A stretch of 64,000 bases of DNA from Pseudoneurospora amorphoporcata (GCA_033297205.1 MU859104.1:1-64000), one strand, 5' to 3'; shown: positions 33,235 through 45,339, numbered from the stretch's first letter. Translations and numbers: made by a program. The notes: generated from the letters alone by a model not told the origin.

Positions 33235-33790
33235 TCAGTGCCCTGTTGATGGTTGTATCAGGGGCGGCAGGCAAGTCCCGTCCTCCATTTCATTGTGAGG
33301 AGTGGGAAGTCTGTTTGAACGTGACTCCGTGGTGGAGTGTCCGTCGTTAAGTGTGGGTTTTTGTGCCTGTAGAAAATAGTTGAGTCTTGATCCTCCCTTT
33401 GAGTTTGGCATAATATCGAGGAGCAAGAGATGGATGGTTGGGAAAAGAGACACCCACCAGAGATTGCGCTCGCTCGCAGACCTGTTCTGAAGACTCTCTT
33501 CTTCTGGAGACTGTAGATTCCACACCGCCGTTGGCCCCATGGCTGCCATTGGGGAGAGTGGTGGGAGTGTCACTGTCCTGTTAATGAGGTAATGCTCTTG
33601 GTTCAGGCTTGCTCGACGGTCTGAGGGTGGCGGTGGGAGTCTTTCTTACCTTTGCCTCATAGAAAGGGTCATCCTCCTCCGGATCTGGATCCTCTCCACC
33701 TTCAGGGTGAGGTGGCGCGGTGATAGGAGTGTTCTCCACAGGAGTGTTCTCATAGTTGGGGGTTGGTTCATGTTGGATTGACTGGCTCAT
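33235..33790 (-). CDS. Small acidic, proline-rich hypothetical protein, about 130 aa
   Basis: A spliced model on the minus strand with exons 33790-33650, 33577-33458 and 33366-33235. Exon 1 begins MSQSIQHEPTPNYENTPVEN and continues through a Pro/Glu/Asp-rich stretch to DDPFYEAK, ending exactly at a perfect donor (AAAG then GTAAGA). Intron 1 has a CATTAAC branch and an ACAG acceptor. Exon 2 reads DSDTPTTLPNGSHGANGGVE. The second intron (donor GTGGGT, acceptor CTACAG) is less certain. If it is retained, translation stops a few dozen codons later. No domain or membrane segment is visible and the protein is probably disordered. I do not recognise a family. Confidence 0.6.
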
Positions 33791-36700
33791 GGTGTTTTTC
33801 TTCTTGACTTGTTGTAAGCAAGTGATTCCCAGGGTAATCAAAAGTAATTGCTCAAGTGTATCAACGATAACTCTGAAAGTCGATGCCAGTGTGACTAGTC
33901 ATTATTCAATTATCCTTCCAATCTACTCATATTTATACTTCAAGATATCATCAATTTTGAGCCTCAAGTACGTACTCTTCCCACCAACCGAGGCCCCCAA
34001 GCTTGATCATGAGAGCTGTCCATCTCTTTCGCCATAGCAATCGCTTGTAGGTGTGCCAATGCATCACTGCTATCTTGTTGATTGGCACTTACTATGCTTT
34101 GTGACAACACCTCCGCAACATCATGATCCTCATGGTGGTTTGGATGATCACGGTGACCGCTCGCAGAGCCTCAAGTCCCATACACTTCTCGGGGACTTTT
34201 GATCTCCCCCGCATTCGGGCCCCCTTTCTTCTCCTCATGTCTGCGTGTACGCAGCGTCTCAGTGGGTCTCGGAAGGGTGTCCAGATTCTTGGTTCTGCCC
34301 GCACCATACGAAGGTATCAGTCGCCTGGCAAGCGTTCCTACCCAAAGCTCGGATCGTCACTCCTATCGATTCTCGAACGCTATGTCGTGCAAGTTTGTCC
34401 TGCATGGAATATCCTATGTTTGAGAGGGTCCCCGAGAGCGCAGAGCCGCAATGGTCGACGTGGCAGCAGAAGAGAGGATGATATGAAACAATCGAGCGGT
34501 GATTTAGGATTCGTGGAAGTGCGAGTGTCATCTTGCGAACAAAGAGATTATGTGTGTGGAGATGGGGATTCAGAACTTGATATACGGCAACCCTGATACG
34601 ATCTGAGCGTTCATCAGAGCCTTGCTCAACGTGCTCGATTTATTTCACGTCCAGAATGACGAACTGACCCCCATGGGTTTAACGAGTAGTCCAACGTCAG
34701 GACAACACTGTTAGCCTCGCCCTTTTTGCGGAATCACACCGGTTCCGCTTGGAATCGTGTTTAATTCGAAGCACCTTGTGAACTAGGAGATGTCGTTTCT
34801 GGCTCTTATCTGATGAACAATCTGACTTCCAAAGAAGCATTAGAATAATCATCAAAGGGTGCGGTGGAAACGGACAGTTAAAGGCAACCTTTGGCCTCTG
34901 GTGCCCTGCGGAATGTCCATTATCAATCTTGGTGATAACTGCCGAAAGGGAAATGGTCGACGATAGTTACCGGTTCTGAAGCGCTCTCGTACCACCTCCA
35001 ATGCGATAAGCGTGCTGACATACTTGAAGCTGGTCGTGACCCAGGCTTGCCTGATCTCCGCTCTCGTCGCCGCTATTCGGGTCATTGCAGGCTTGAGAAG
35101 TGAAAACAGGACCTTCCATACAGAGCAGAAGATGAGAGACGGCTGCCACGTCATAGCCGGCCGGCATGAAGGGCGTACCGTTGGCAGCTTCAACGGAGCG
35201 AAGTAGGTGGCACTTAGGTAGTTACACGGCTGCGTAGAGCGTGGGGTAAGCTTGGCTCTCTTAAACCAATGTATGTAGGAGGTTGGTGTTGTTGTATGGT
35301 TGGAGTGTGGACTCCTGTACGGAATCAAAAGCGGCGACCGGACACGGCTGTGGATGTGGATGACACGCACGTCGTTGTCAAGCGAGGAATGAGTGGATAG
35401 GAGGGACCAAGGCGAACTCTGATCGGGTTTGTTTGTGGCAGCAAGGTACCGTAGGAACCGAACCGAACGACGGACCGCACGGAAGGAAGGCAGGGAGAAC
35501 GGCTCGCGAACGGGTTCTTGGGTCAATGAACCAGCGTCTCGCATTCGTTTGAAACGGTTGCACCGGCATTGGAGTTGAACGATTGTGATTCGTGTTGATC
35601 CAGTAAGGATCTTGCGGAAGCAGCGCCCTGAGTGGGATAGAAAGGCTGAGCTTGAGGAGAGGGGGAAAAAAAAACAAAAAAAGACATTGTATGAGATAGC
35701 AGGTACCTAAGCAGCCGCCCATGCTGAGAATGGATGAGAGTGGAATGTTGGAAGTTTGAACCGAAGAATCTTCGAAGAGTGCAATCTATTACCGAGTCGA
35801 CCGTTGGTTGTCAGTGTCCAGACATGTAGGCGAAGTTGGAAGATGTTTAACAAACCACATCTGCTCGCATGAGCGTCTGCAATCCATTCTGTTGCGTCGC
35901 AGTTAGCATTCCCAACCAGGCGAGTCTTTTTTATAAGATGAACTGCTGTTGAACAAACTTGCCCAATGAGACTTACATGGGACGCACGGCGAGATCGAAC
36001 GGCTCGATAAGAGGAACAGGGGAAGCACTCACGTCAATGCAAATCTTCAATTCAGACAGGTTTCTAGATTGCTGTTCAACCTCTTAAGAGCCGACTTACA
36101 TCAAGCATCATGTCGCTACATCACATAGGTAGTCCGCGGTTGTCGAATCGGGCAGACAACAGTGATCGGGCTCGGAATTGCTTGAAGGGACGAACTTGTT
36201 TATCAACGCGCCTGGACTCTGAGAAGGATAAGAAGGTGAGAAGTGAACCGAACAGCTGAAGAAAGAGTCTTGAGGTGTGTCGGCCGGATGCAGTGACGTC
36301 TGAGAGAGACGGGAGGAAGCCAAGTAAGTGCCTAAACAATTATGATGAGCGTACAATCTAGTGTAATGCTGCTTTATTTGTTAGCTCGTTAACATACCAG
36401 ATAAAGATCTTTCCCAAACTGTCACAAACCCTACAAGGACAGAATGCACAATGCTTAAGTAGGAATTGAAAAAGGTATTAACAAGATTCAAAATGGCATA
36501 TGTAAAGTAAGATCATGCTTCTATTATACAAAAACGAAAGGGATCAATCAGATATAAAAACGCCTAGGAAGGTTGACCAGAGATCTTGAGCTAACAAACA
36601 ACCCACCAGTATTAGACTATGAAGGCAGGCTCGACCAGATAAGCACGTCATTGGGGGTTTGACTTCAGCGCAGTGTTGATGGCCATGCGACCACCCCCGG

Positions 36701-37364
36701 ATCAGCATGCACAGCCAATCAAAAAGCAACGACGGCATCCAGTCGCAACCTAGAATAGTCGCAACTGACACTTCTCCCACAGGATCCATGCCTCCAGCGC
36801 CCACCGGACCACAGCCCAGGCTGCCCAGGTGCCCATCTGATCCATCCCCCAAGGTGGTGCCCGCTTGCTCAGACCACCTCACCTGCCACGGCCATCCCCA
36901 GAACTTCGCGTGCACAAAGAACACCTCAACAAAGCCTCCGTTCCCAACAGCCGATACCGTCCCACGGCCAGTTGTGTCCCCGGCTGTCTGGCTTCAAGAT
37001 TTATTCTTTTGTGTGCCTCTTTGCCTGACTTCTAGATGCAATTCCAGATAATACGTAACTATTCACGAGATCCCTTCCGCCGTCCGCTTTGATACCACCC
37101 TCCGTACGTGCTCCGTGACCGGGCTTCTCTCTTCTTTCCAGATTGACAACATCATTCTTCGTCCTCTTTAACGAAACCGCGTTCCTTCCTGTGGCTTGCC
37201 CGCGTCTGGAGGCGGGAGTCGTTGGTCCCCCTAGGACATCCTTCTGGGACTGTCGTTTGATCAAGTTCACCTTGTCGGTGAGCATTGCCCGAGTGGACTT
37301 GGCCTAGGTTGTTCACGTTAACAGTACCAACCTCGTTTCCGTGTCCTGCCTCTGGAATTCTGCT
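33791..37364. other. Divergent 3.6 kb spacer with one repeat copy
   Basis: A long region between two divergent start codons. A 230-codon minus-strand open frame (34852-35544) and several others lack codon bias or domains. Copy 1 of a dispersed element lies at about 36.49-36.60 kb. The last few hundred bases probably form the leader of the 460-aa protein gene. Confidence 0.5.
36487..36604. repeat. Dispersed repeat, copy 1
   Basis: Shares a core (36558-36601, containing GTTGACCAGAG and TCTTGAGCTAACAAACAA) with copy 2 near 56.67-56.72 kb. They match at about 41 of 44 positions. An adjoining 40-nt block (36490-36529) matches at about 28 of 40, with most differences being transitions. The two blocks are separated by 28 bases here and by 8 in copy 2. 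Neither copy is inside a called gene. Confidence 0.7.
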
Positions 37365-38747
37365 ATGGCTTCCCCCGATCCTCAGCAACGTCCAGTGGAT
37401 GGCCGCCGTAACGATGGTGAGTTGACTTCCAACAACTCCGATAACCTACCGCAACACGCGCTCATATCACTACTAGATTCCTGGGTCGAGATCGCGTCGC
37501 AACCATCGTCGTCCTCGCTGTCGTCGATAGGGGATGATATAGTAACCACAGGCCTCCGGGTGGGAAACAACTCGTACCCTCGAAGACGGAGACGTTCCCA
37601 ACAGCAGGCACCGATGCCTGCTTCCTTCATCGTCAGCCAACCGAATCCCCCCGCCGGGACGAGCAGCCAGGATGAATATGATGAAACCGAGAGCGAGGAG
37701 GACAGAGTCATGACTAGTTCGACGGAAGGCAGTCACCCGGCAGCCAGTTTGCCCCGTCAACAGACTGCCTTCCGAGGCGGTCTACCGGTGGACTCGGAGG
37801 ACGACTCGGATGATGATGAGAATGCGACTGCTCTCGGCCGCCCGACCAACACGGCCCAGGGGCCCTTCAGGCCGCAGCCGAACGCCTTTTCTCACCCACC
37901 ATCTTACATGATGCACCGCCACCATTCCGCCAGTCCATCTCACCCATACCATCCCACTCAATCCCGGACATCTCTGCCGACCCATTCGCAAACGCGATCG
38001 CATCGCGCATCGCACAACTTCATGTCTCCAGCTCTGCAAGCCGACAACGACGCCGCGCTTCGTGCTTCCCTCACCACACTCTTGTCATGCGCTGCCGCCG
38101 CCCGTGGCCTTCCCAAGCGGGAAGAGGCGAGTCCAGGCCCTGCTGGTACCGGCATAATGCCTAGTTCCCAGCCGATGGAGTTCCGTCTCGTGCCAGAGTC
38201 TGAACTCATGACCGAAGGCCCTTCCGGAACAGGACTGTCGCTCAACCAGACCAAGACACGACAACCAGCCAGGACTGCCTCCAACTCCAGTGCGCCCAGC
38301 GCTCCGCGATCTGCCAGCTCTGGCCGGGAACAACAGCAACAGCAACAGCAAGGTCTTGCCACAGCAGAAAGAAGCAAGCGGGGAACGAACGCCGCACAGA
38401 GACCAGCGCGCACCACGAAGAAGAGGAGGACAGGCTCCCCCTCGCCGGCAGGAGTGGTGTCGGATAACGACGCCGCCTCCCCCTTCTTCCTAAGTCCAAC
38501 CATGTTGACATGGGTAGTGAGCGCCGGCGTGGTAGTTCTCGTGTCGGTCGTCGGGTTCGGTGCCGGCTATGTCATCGGCCGTGAAGTTGGCCGACAGGAG
38601 AGTAGCGACGTTCTGAGCTTGGCCTCCGCGGGATCAGCTGCGTCAAACGCCTCTTCGAGCTGCGGCCAAGAGTTTGTGCGGTCTACGACGAGCGGAACGC
38701 TGAAGAGATTTAGGTGGGGGTCGGTTGGGAGGAGTGTCGTTGCTTGA
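37365..38747 (+). CDS. Hypothetical protein with C-terminal transmembrane segment, 460 aa
   Basis: A single exon. ATG 37365 is the first in-frame ATG (MASPDPQQRPVDGRRNDGEL). Residues 15-55 contain a conserved-looking helix (LPQHALISLLDSWVEIAS). The middle is low complexity: Ser/Pro-rich, an acidic SEEDRVM stretch, a His-rich patch, a poly-Gln run and a basic KKRRTGSPSP segment. Near the C-terminus is one membrane helix with small-residue spacing (SPTMLTWVVSAGVVVLVSVV then GFGAGYVIGREVGRQE). About 55 residues follow it, including SSCGQEFVRSTTSGTLKRFRW, too long for a classical tail anchor. A glycine-rich helix of this kind often packs against another helix. The family appears confined to filamentous ascomycetes and I know no function. 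Confidence 0.82.
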   Translation: MASPDPQQRPVDGRRNDGELTSNNSDNLPQHALISLLDSWVEIASQPSSSSLSSIGDDIVTTGLRVGNNSYPRRRRRSQQQAPMPASFIVSQPNPPAGTSSQDEYDETESEEDRVMTSSTEGSHPAASLPRQQTAFRGGLPVDSEDDSDDDENATALGRPTNTAQGPFRPQPNAFSHPPSYMMHRHHSASPSHPYHPTQSRTSLPTHSQTRSHRASHNFMSPALQADNDAALRASLTTLLSCAAAARGLPKREEASPGPAGTGIMPSSQPMEFRLVPESELMTEGPSGTGLSLNQTKTRQPARTASNSSAPSAPRSASSGREQQQQQQQGLATAERSKRGTNAAQRPARTTKKRRTGSPSPAGVVSDNDAASPFFLSPTMLTWVVSAGVVVLVSVVGFGAGYVIGREVGRQESSDVLSLASAGSAASNASSSCGQEFVRSTTSGTLKRFRWGSVGRSVVA

Positions 38748-40529
38748 ACCACGCAACTGAGAATGAATCTATGATTTAAGCCCGCACCGTATCGGCTATA
38801 CAAAACGAAGGGGGGCTTTATTTACGTAGCGTACCTTGCTTAGTGTGGTACGCGAGCAGACGCTGGGGACGCGTTACGACTTGATGAACGGCTTGCCTGT
38901 CGATTGGATACGAAGCCAGATGAAAAAGGAGGGAAAACAGAACTCCTGGTCAGCAAGTTAACATGCCATTACACGACACAAGCTTGATGAATATCATCCA
39001 CTGAAGCACTGACGGTAACGGAAGTGGCTGGTACCAACTACGACTTAGACGGGAATCAAAACCTCCATATACTCGATCAACAATGCAGAACCAACCAGAT
39101 GGGATGACGGAGAATCTCGGAAGGCACATATGGCAAAACAGGGACGCACACACACACATACACGCATTATCTACCTTCTTAACCTGCCATTTTTCTTCGC
39201 ATTTCTCTTTCAATTTCTTTTCTTCATGATTCGGTTTTGGTTAGCCGGCTTGGCTCTGGATTTAAGTTATGGTTAACTCTTCCTTCAAAGGAGACCCTCT
39301 CATTCTCATTACCATGCCTATTTGTATCTCCGTTTGGGAAAGGGAAGTTTTGGTTACGTGGTTTTGGATTTAGCCTGAGCTTGAGTGTTGAGATAGGATA
39401 GCTGGATAGTAGGAGAATCGAGGTTCGTTTGTGACACTTGAGGATTTGATCGCAGTCAACTGTGACTATGGTGAAACACAGAGCGAGTTGTGGTCAAAGT
39501 GTTGTGAGAACGAGCAGCTTCAAGGTCCTTTCAACGTAAACAACTCTGCGCCTTCCAAGTATCACATCACCACAAAATAGCATCAAGTCACATCAACGAA
39601 ACATCAAAAAGTTACTGAACAATACTTCTTTCTTGCTACTTTTAGTCCGTTTGGGGACTTGGGTATATGAAACAGGGGGAAGAGTATCAGATTACTTACC
39701 GGGCAACATCTCGTTAGAAAAAATCACCCGTGTTCTGTACCGTTACGCCGTCGGTGTCGATGATATATCGTAAAAAGAAAAAGTGCAAATGCTGATATGA
39801 AAAAGAAAAAGACCCGAAAACCCAATTTTAAGTGCCTGCCCCCCAGGTGACCCCGTGATTGTACCGGAAAAATCCTAACAGAAACCAACTTTTGGATGCC
39901 CTCTTTCGAAACCCCTCAGGAAGAAGCAATGACAAACGGAAAAAGAAGAGGAAACGACGATGAACCATAAACCCCCGAAAACACAGACTGGGTAAGGCTG
40001 TAAATGTGTGAACACATGTTTGTAGCATGTGCTGCAAGTACAGGTCCTCGCCTTTTTGCTTCCCGTTCTTCCCCGTTTTGTCAGCTAAAGCCCACAAGAG
40101 CCCACGAGCCCACAGAGTAACTTGGAACCCATCAATGATTCTGGTATGTGCAGCGCAGCATCGAATCCAAAGTGCCAGACGACCGCGAAAGGGTCATGGA
40201 ACCAGCCAACCAACCAACAAGCCCACCGGCAGAGGTCTCTCTCTTTGAAGAAGAGACGTGCCATGTACGAACGAGCTGTCAAAGAGCTACCAGCTCACCA
40301 CCATCTTCAAGCCCTCAGGTATCGAATCTTGCTCTCCCTGCCATGCAGCAGAGAAGCAGTTTATCTCTCAAAAAGCCCACGATCTCTCTCCACGGAGGAG
40401 GGGAGACACTGTAAGATTTCAAAAGCCGACAACCCACTAAGCCCTCCAGTGCGAATCTGTGTTTCAATGCCCTCAGGTTATGGTATCACATTCCCCAATG
40501 TGTGCGGGAATCCCAAACACTTGACCACT
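38748..40529. other. Convergent 3' spacer, no gene seen
   Basis: 1.8 kb between two facing stop codons. The sequence is AT-richer than the genes, with several A-runs. Small open frames are unsupported. Confidence 0.5.
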
Positions 40530-41968
40530 TTAGAAGGTGGTCTTCTTGCCCTGGAAGCCACCGCCACCGCGGCCACCGCCGAAACCACCACGTCCGCCAC
40601 CGCGGCCACCACCACGGCCACCACGGTCACCGAAACCGCCACGGCCACCACCACGGCCACCGAAGCCACCACGGCCACCGCCACGGCCACCACCGCGGCC
40701 GCCACCGAAGCCACCGCCGCCACCGTTGTTGTCACGGGGCTTAGCGTAGTCGAGACGGACGGGACGACCCTGAAGGTCGGAGCCGTTCAGCTGATCGAAA
40801 GCGTTCTTGGCATCCTCAACGGAGTTGAAGGTAACATAGGCGAAGCCCTTAGGACGGCCGGACTCCCTAGAAGACAGTTAGGACACTGGTTGTCAAGGAT
40901 ACAAGAAGGTGCGAATGGGGTACGTACTGGTCGGTAGGGATACGGAGGCTGGCAACGGAAGCAACAGAATTGAAGAAGTCGGAGACGGCAGACTCGTCAG
41001 CGGTGAAGGGCATGTTGCCGACGAAGAGGGTGTCGGACTCGGGGCTGATGGTGTCGCCGTGCTTGGCAGCGCGGTCGGCGGCCTTGGCCTGGGGCTTGTT
41101 GCCGGCATCCTTGGCGGCGAAATCGAGACGCATCTCACGGCCCTCGAGGAGACCGCCGGACTTGGCATCATAAGCCTTTTGGGCCTGGTCGTTGTTCTCG
41201 AAGTCGACGTAGCCGAAACCGCGCGAGCGGCCGGACTCACGGTCAGTGACGACGCGAGCGGACTTGGCACCCTCGCAGTCCTCGAACTCAGCAAGAAGGA
41301 TGGCATCATCGATGCCCCAGCCGAGGTTACCAACCCAGAGGGTGGACTTGTCATCAGCTACCTCTTCGGTCTTAACCTTCTTGGGAGCCTCCTCCTCCTC
41401 GGAGTCCTCCTCAGCCTTGCGCTTCTTGGAAGGCTCCTCGACCTCGGACTTCTCCTCGGACTCGGAAGAGTCAGAGTCGGAATCGGAATCAGAGTCATCA
41501 GAATCCTCAGAGTCGGACTAAAGATATGTGAGTTAGCATATGGATACCAAGAACGGTTGTATTAAAAAGAGTTGCACTCACGCTGGCCTTCTTCTCCTCC
41601 TTAACGGCGGCGGGCTTCTCCTCCTCAGAGGCCTCCTCCTCGGACTCGGAGTCGTCAGAGTCAGAGTCGGAAGACTCAGCCTTCTTGGTATCCTTGGTGG
41701 CAGGAGCGTCGGTCATCTCCTCGTCGGAAGACTCCTCGGCGCTGGACTCATCGCTGGACTCCTCCTCGGACTCCTCCTCGGACTCCTCCTCGGATTCCTC
41801 CTCGGACTCAGAGTCAGACTCCTCCTCAGAGGAAGAGGACTCCTCCTTCTTGGACTTCTTGGAAGGCTTATCAGCCTTGGTGGCCTTGACGGGCTTAGCA
41901 GCCTTGACGGGCTCGGCCTTGGTGGCCTTGGTGGCCTTGGTGGCCTTGACGGAATCCTTCTTGCCCAT
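40530..41968 (-). CDS. NSR1: Nucleolin-like nucleolar protein (NSR1/Gar2 homologue)
   Basis: Three exons (41968-41582, 41517-40928, 40866-40530) give 437 aa with the full nucleolin layout. The N-terminus is Lys/Ala/Thr-rich, then come long Ser/Glu/Asp acidic blocks (casein-kinase-type serines) to about residue 170. RRM1, about 186-262, contains TLWVGNLGWGIDDAIL and SRGFGYVDFEN. RRM2, about 290-367, contains DTLFVGNMPFTADESAV and PKGFAYVTFNS, with exon 3 supplying RNP1. The C-terminus is an RGG/GFGG repeat ending GGGGFQGKKTTF. These proteins bind nascent pre-rRNA and snoRNPs and are needed for 18S rRNA production. Antisense open frames over the acidic and RGG regions are composition shadows. 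It shares a 657-bp divergent promoter with a complex I subunit gene. Confidence 0.96.
40555..40740. repeat. RGG-coding trinucleotide-rich repeat
   Basis: An imperfect CCACCG/ACCACGGC-type repeat on the plus strand that is the reverse complement of the glycine-arginine repeat at the end of the NSR1 gene. It is coding and explains the odd His/Pro/Arg-rich open frames seen in other frames. Confidence 0.85.
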
Positions 41969-42625
41969 GATAGCGGTTGTTGTGTGAAGTGAACTTAGTG
42001 AAGTGATGAATTGATGAATTCCGCTAATGGGTATTGAAGGAGAAGGAAGGATGAAGATGATGAATGAGAGAAAGGATGCGCTTCGAGGAAAAGAAATGGA
42101 AGTTCCGAGGGAAGGCTGCTGTTTATATGGGGGAGCAGAGGGTGGCGGGTACCGTGAAAAATCTCTAGCTGATCAACCTCTGGCAGAAAAAATTGTTATC
42201 AGGTTTGATATGGGACTTTTTCAGTGGGGCAGGGGACCTGGGGCGGACAGTGGGGAGGGTGGAGGTTACGCGAAGGCGGTGGCCGCGATGGTGGGTGTTG
42301 TGAAAATTCCCATGCCTGCCACGGCCCACAACCCCAGTCAATTGCAACTTCACGGCATGGTGCAAGAGACGAAAACCATTTTTGGGCTAGCGCGCCTCTG
42401 CCTGCCTGGTTTCCCAGGTGTTCACCCCACCCGTAAAAAGCTCGAGCCACCATACGACCGGAGCACGGCTTGCAGCTTGGAGATGCGCCCGTGTTGGTTG
42501 CAACGGCATCATCATCGACGAAGCCGAACCATTAGGACGATAAGCTGCGTCCCTTTCTCTACAAACTTGATTAACGACAACCGTGCTTCCGGCCTTCCCT
42601 TGCGAATCGCCCATATCCAGCAGAA
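41969..42625. other. Divergent promoter region, NSR1 / complex I subunit
   Basis: 657 bases between two start codons facing away from each other. It must carry both promoters. No element could be named with confidence. Confidence 0.55.
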
Positions 42626-43070
42626 ATGCCTACTCCCGAATCGGCGGCCTTTCTGGCCAAGAAGCCCACCGTCCCGCCCACCTTCGACGGCGTCGACTAC
42701 GATGATCCGAAGCGCGTGAAGCAGGCCCAGGATGCCATCATCCGCGAGCAATGGGTTCGAGTTATGATGGGTCGTCTGGTGCGGGAGGAGCTGTCCAAGT
42801 GCTACTACAGGGAGGGCGTGAACCATCTGGAGAAGTGCGGACATCTGAGAGGTGGGTACAGAGTGCTTCGCATCCTCCGGTGGTTCTTTTTCTTTGGGGG
42901 CAGAACCATTCAGCAATTGCATGCGATCAACCATGCCGTGGTGCTTTTCCTTCTCTTGCTGACTCTGTTATTCTGGCGCAGAACGTTACCTCCAGCTACT
43001 CTCCGAAAACCGTGTCCAGGGCTACCTTTTCGAGCAGCAGAACCATTTCGCGAACCAGCCAAAGCAATGA
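42626..43070 (+). CDS. Mitochondrial complex I subunit, PDSW/NDUFB10 type (12 kDa)
   Basis: Two exons (42626-42851 and 42982-43070) give 104 aa, about 12 kDa. The protein is a membrane-arm accessory subunit of NADH:ubiquinone oxidoreductase that faces the intermembrane space. Visible features are a Pro-rich N-terminus (AKKPTVPPTFDGVDYDD), the helix VKQAQDAIIREQWVRVMMGR, and cysteines in SKCYYREGVNHLEKCGHLRE that fit the disulfide pattern of this family, ending in RYLQLLSENRVQGYLFEQQN. The intron has donor GTGGGT, branch GCTGAC and acceptor GCGCAG, and splitting a Glu codon restores the frame. There is no cleavable presequence, as usual for this subunit. The mitoribosomal mL54 gene follows on the same strand. 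Confidence 0.92.
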
Positions 43071-43804
43071 TTTCCCCACCACCAGCATTCTGAGAACGGG
43101 ACCGGAGGGTACAAACTGGAGTCTGATTTGGGGCTGGAATGATCATGGGCTGCGAGAGTTTTGCAGGGCAGTGCGCTCGAGAAGTCGGAGAGCGAGCGAG
43201 TCAGTCATGGTTGTCGAACCAGGAAGGGGCCCCCATAACATGGCGGACCACCCTTTCAGACATCCGGCCTCAGCAACCCCCAGATCAGAGCTCGGGCCCT
43301 TTTATGAGACTACGAGAGCAGGGCATGTAAATAATTACACCACAACAGAACTCGGCAACAACAGAACACACGGGAGGACTAGAGGAATAACAGGACTCAA
43401 TTGGGCCTCAGTTTTGATTTTTTAGCAGATACGTTGTCTGTACAGCTTCGCAGGCCTGGACCATACATGAAGTGCTTGTGACAGCTCTGGCCTGAACCCT
43501 GCTGCAGCGGTTCCTGTCCAATATCAGAACTGCCCAAGTGGTACTTCTCACCCGCCGTAGAAATTTTTAGCTCCCGTCCCACCCCTCCAATTCGTTGCGC
43601 GCATCCCGTGTCCATCTCCCCCAGGCCGAGCGAAAGCCACTCCGGCCGGCGCCTTCCCTTTTTTACATCCCGCATCCGTGAAAGTGAGCGAGTCGTCCGC
43701 CGCCCACCGATCCGATCCCGTCTTTGGTGTTGTTTCCCCGGCACCGAACCGCCGACAATTCCCACCTACATACTCCGAATCTCCCCCGGACAAAAAAAAT
43801 CGCC
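43071..43804. other. Spacer between complex I subunit and mL54
   Basis: About 730 bases holding the 3' UTR of one plus-strand gene and the promoter of the next. No coding signal. Confidence 0.55.
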
Positions 43805-44598
43805 ATGATCTGCCGAACGTGTTTGCACCGGGCTTCCGGCTTCGCCAGCCCTGCCGCCGCCGTCACCAGGCCCCTGATTGCCGTCTCTTCACGCGCCGCC
43901 TTCAGCACCACCTTCAGCGTGCGCACTCCTCCCGCAGCGACCCCCACCGCCGCCGCACCAGCAGCAGCAACTTCCACATCAGCAGCCGAGGCCGGCCTCG
44001 CACCAGTACCAGGAGGACCTGCGGCAGAGGAACCCAAGCTATCGATCTCGTCTTGCCCGGCAGGCACCAAGCTTAACGGACTCAACTACTTCAAGAACAA
44101 GAACGATCCAGTGGCGCTGCCAGATGAGGCGTACCCGGAGTGGCTCTGGAGGTGCTTGGAGGTGCAGAAGAAGACGGACGATGCTGTTGATGCGGATGCT
44201 GGCGATGAGTTCTGTATGTCTTTACCCCCTTCCTATTTCCCCCATCACCACCATTCCTGCCTAGTTCCCCCCTCCCCACCCTTCCACATCTGCCCCGCTC
44301 TTGACCAACCCAAAACTAACCCTTCATTCCCCCTTCAACAGCCAAATCCAAGAAACAGCGTCGCCTAGCCATGAAGCGCGCGCGCACCCTCGAAGCCAAG
44401 CTCATGGCCTCGGGCAACCTCGAGGCCCTGGCGCCCAAGATCCCGCTACAGAAGCAGTCGGTCAACCTTCCCGGAGCTGTCAACGGCGGCGTGCAGGACG
44501 CATTGCTGGCGGACGAGAAGCGGGAGGAGCTGCGCAAGGCGATGCGCAAGGAGCGCAAGGCCAAGATTAAGGAGACTAACTACCTCAAGGCTATGTAA
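43805..44598 (+). CDS. MRPL37: Mitochondrial large-subunit ribosomal protein mL54 (MRPL37)
   Basis: Two exons (43805-44213 and 44342-44598) give 221 aa. The N-terminus (MICRTCLHRASGFASPAAAV) is a basic, acid-free presequence followed by an Ala/Pro/Thr linker. The conserved domain begins SISSCPAGTKLNGLNYFKNK and continues NDPVALPDEAYPEWLWRCLE, the hallmark of mL54. Exon 2 supplies a basic tail (KSKKQRRLAMKRARTLEAKL) that would contact rRNA. The intron has donor GTATGT, branch ACTAAC and acceptor CAACAG. Identification by the PEWLW block is strong. Its neighbour is another nuclear-encoded mitochondrial gene, but the spacing argues for separate promoters. Confidence 0.94.
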
Positions 44599-45339
44599 GG
44601 TGTGTATGGGGGTTAAGGGGTTCTGGTTCTGGTTCTGGTGGTGATGCTGGTGCAGATGGAGGTTTGAGAGGCCAAGAGCAAGAGAAGGGGCGTGGACTGA
44701 AGAAAAAGGAAGGGGAACACGAGGGGGATGGGGGCGAGAAGGAAGAAGGGAGAGAAGAAGAGGGAGAAATAGAGGAGGAGGGACAACAAGAGCAGCAGCC
44801 AGAGCAGCAGGTGCAGAAGCCGAGTTGGTGCGGTGGGCTCTTGTGTGTACTAATATCCAACCATCAAAGAACGGATTCCTGGAACGGAGACGGACATGGA
44901 CAAGGGAAAAGAATGTCGAGTGTAAGAAAACTATATACGGCTTTGGGACGGTGGAGGGCCTTAGACGGCCGTCTGGAGTGGACGGGCAGAGAGCCACATC
45001 CTCTGTGGTTCGACTCAAAATCGATAGTGTACAAATACCATGTGATAAGGGACAATGGGCGAGGAAATTATAAAAAAAAGGGCAAAAGTCAAACTGGGAC
45101 GATTGGTCATTCTATTCCTCATGTGACTGCTCCCCAAGCATCCGTAAACATACTGCCTAACAAATGCTGTGTCTTTCTGGTGCCGTTCGCTGGGCATTCT
45201 AAACTCGTTATGTCATTCACTGCCTGCATATTCCTTTCTTTGGCTAGTATGATATGATATAGCCATACGATAATCCTTTTTAGATAGACAGATTCTCCAG
45301 GTCCATAACAGCACAGCTTAGCTAGCTTAGTTATCCCCG
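44599..45339. other. Convergent 3' spacer, mL54 / TAF7
   Basis: 741 bases between facing stop codons. The left half is extremely purine-rich on the plus strand (GAA/GGA repeats), which produces long spurious Glu/Gly-rich open frames. No gene is called. Confidence 0.55.

Noticed and set aside
34852..35544. 230-codon minus-strand open frame
   Set aside because: No codon bias, no domain and an implausible mix of residues. Other frames of the same stretch are equally open.
40478..40749. His-, Pro- or Ala/Val-repeat open frames
   Set aside because: Alternative frames of the RGG repeat in the NSR1 gene.
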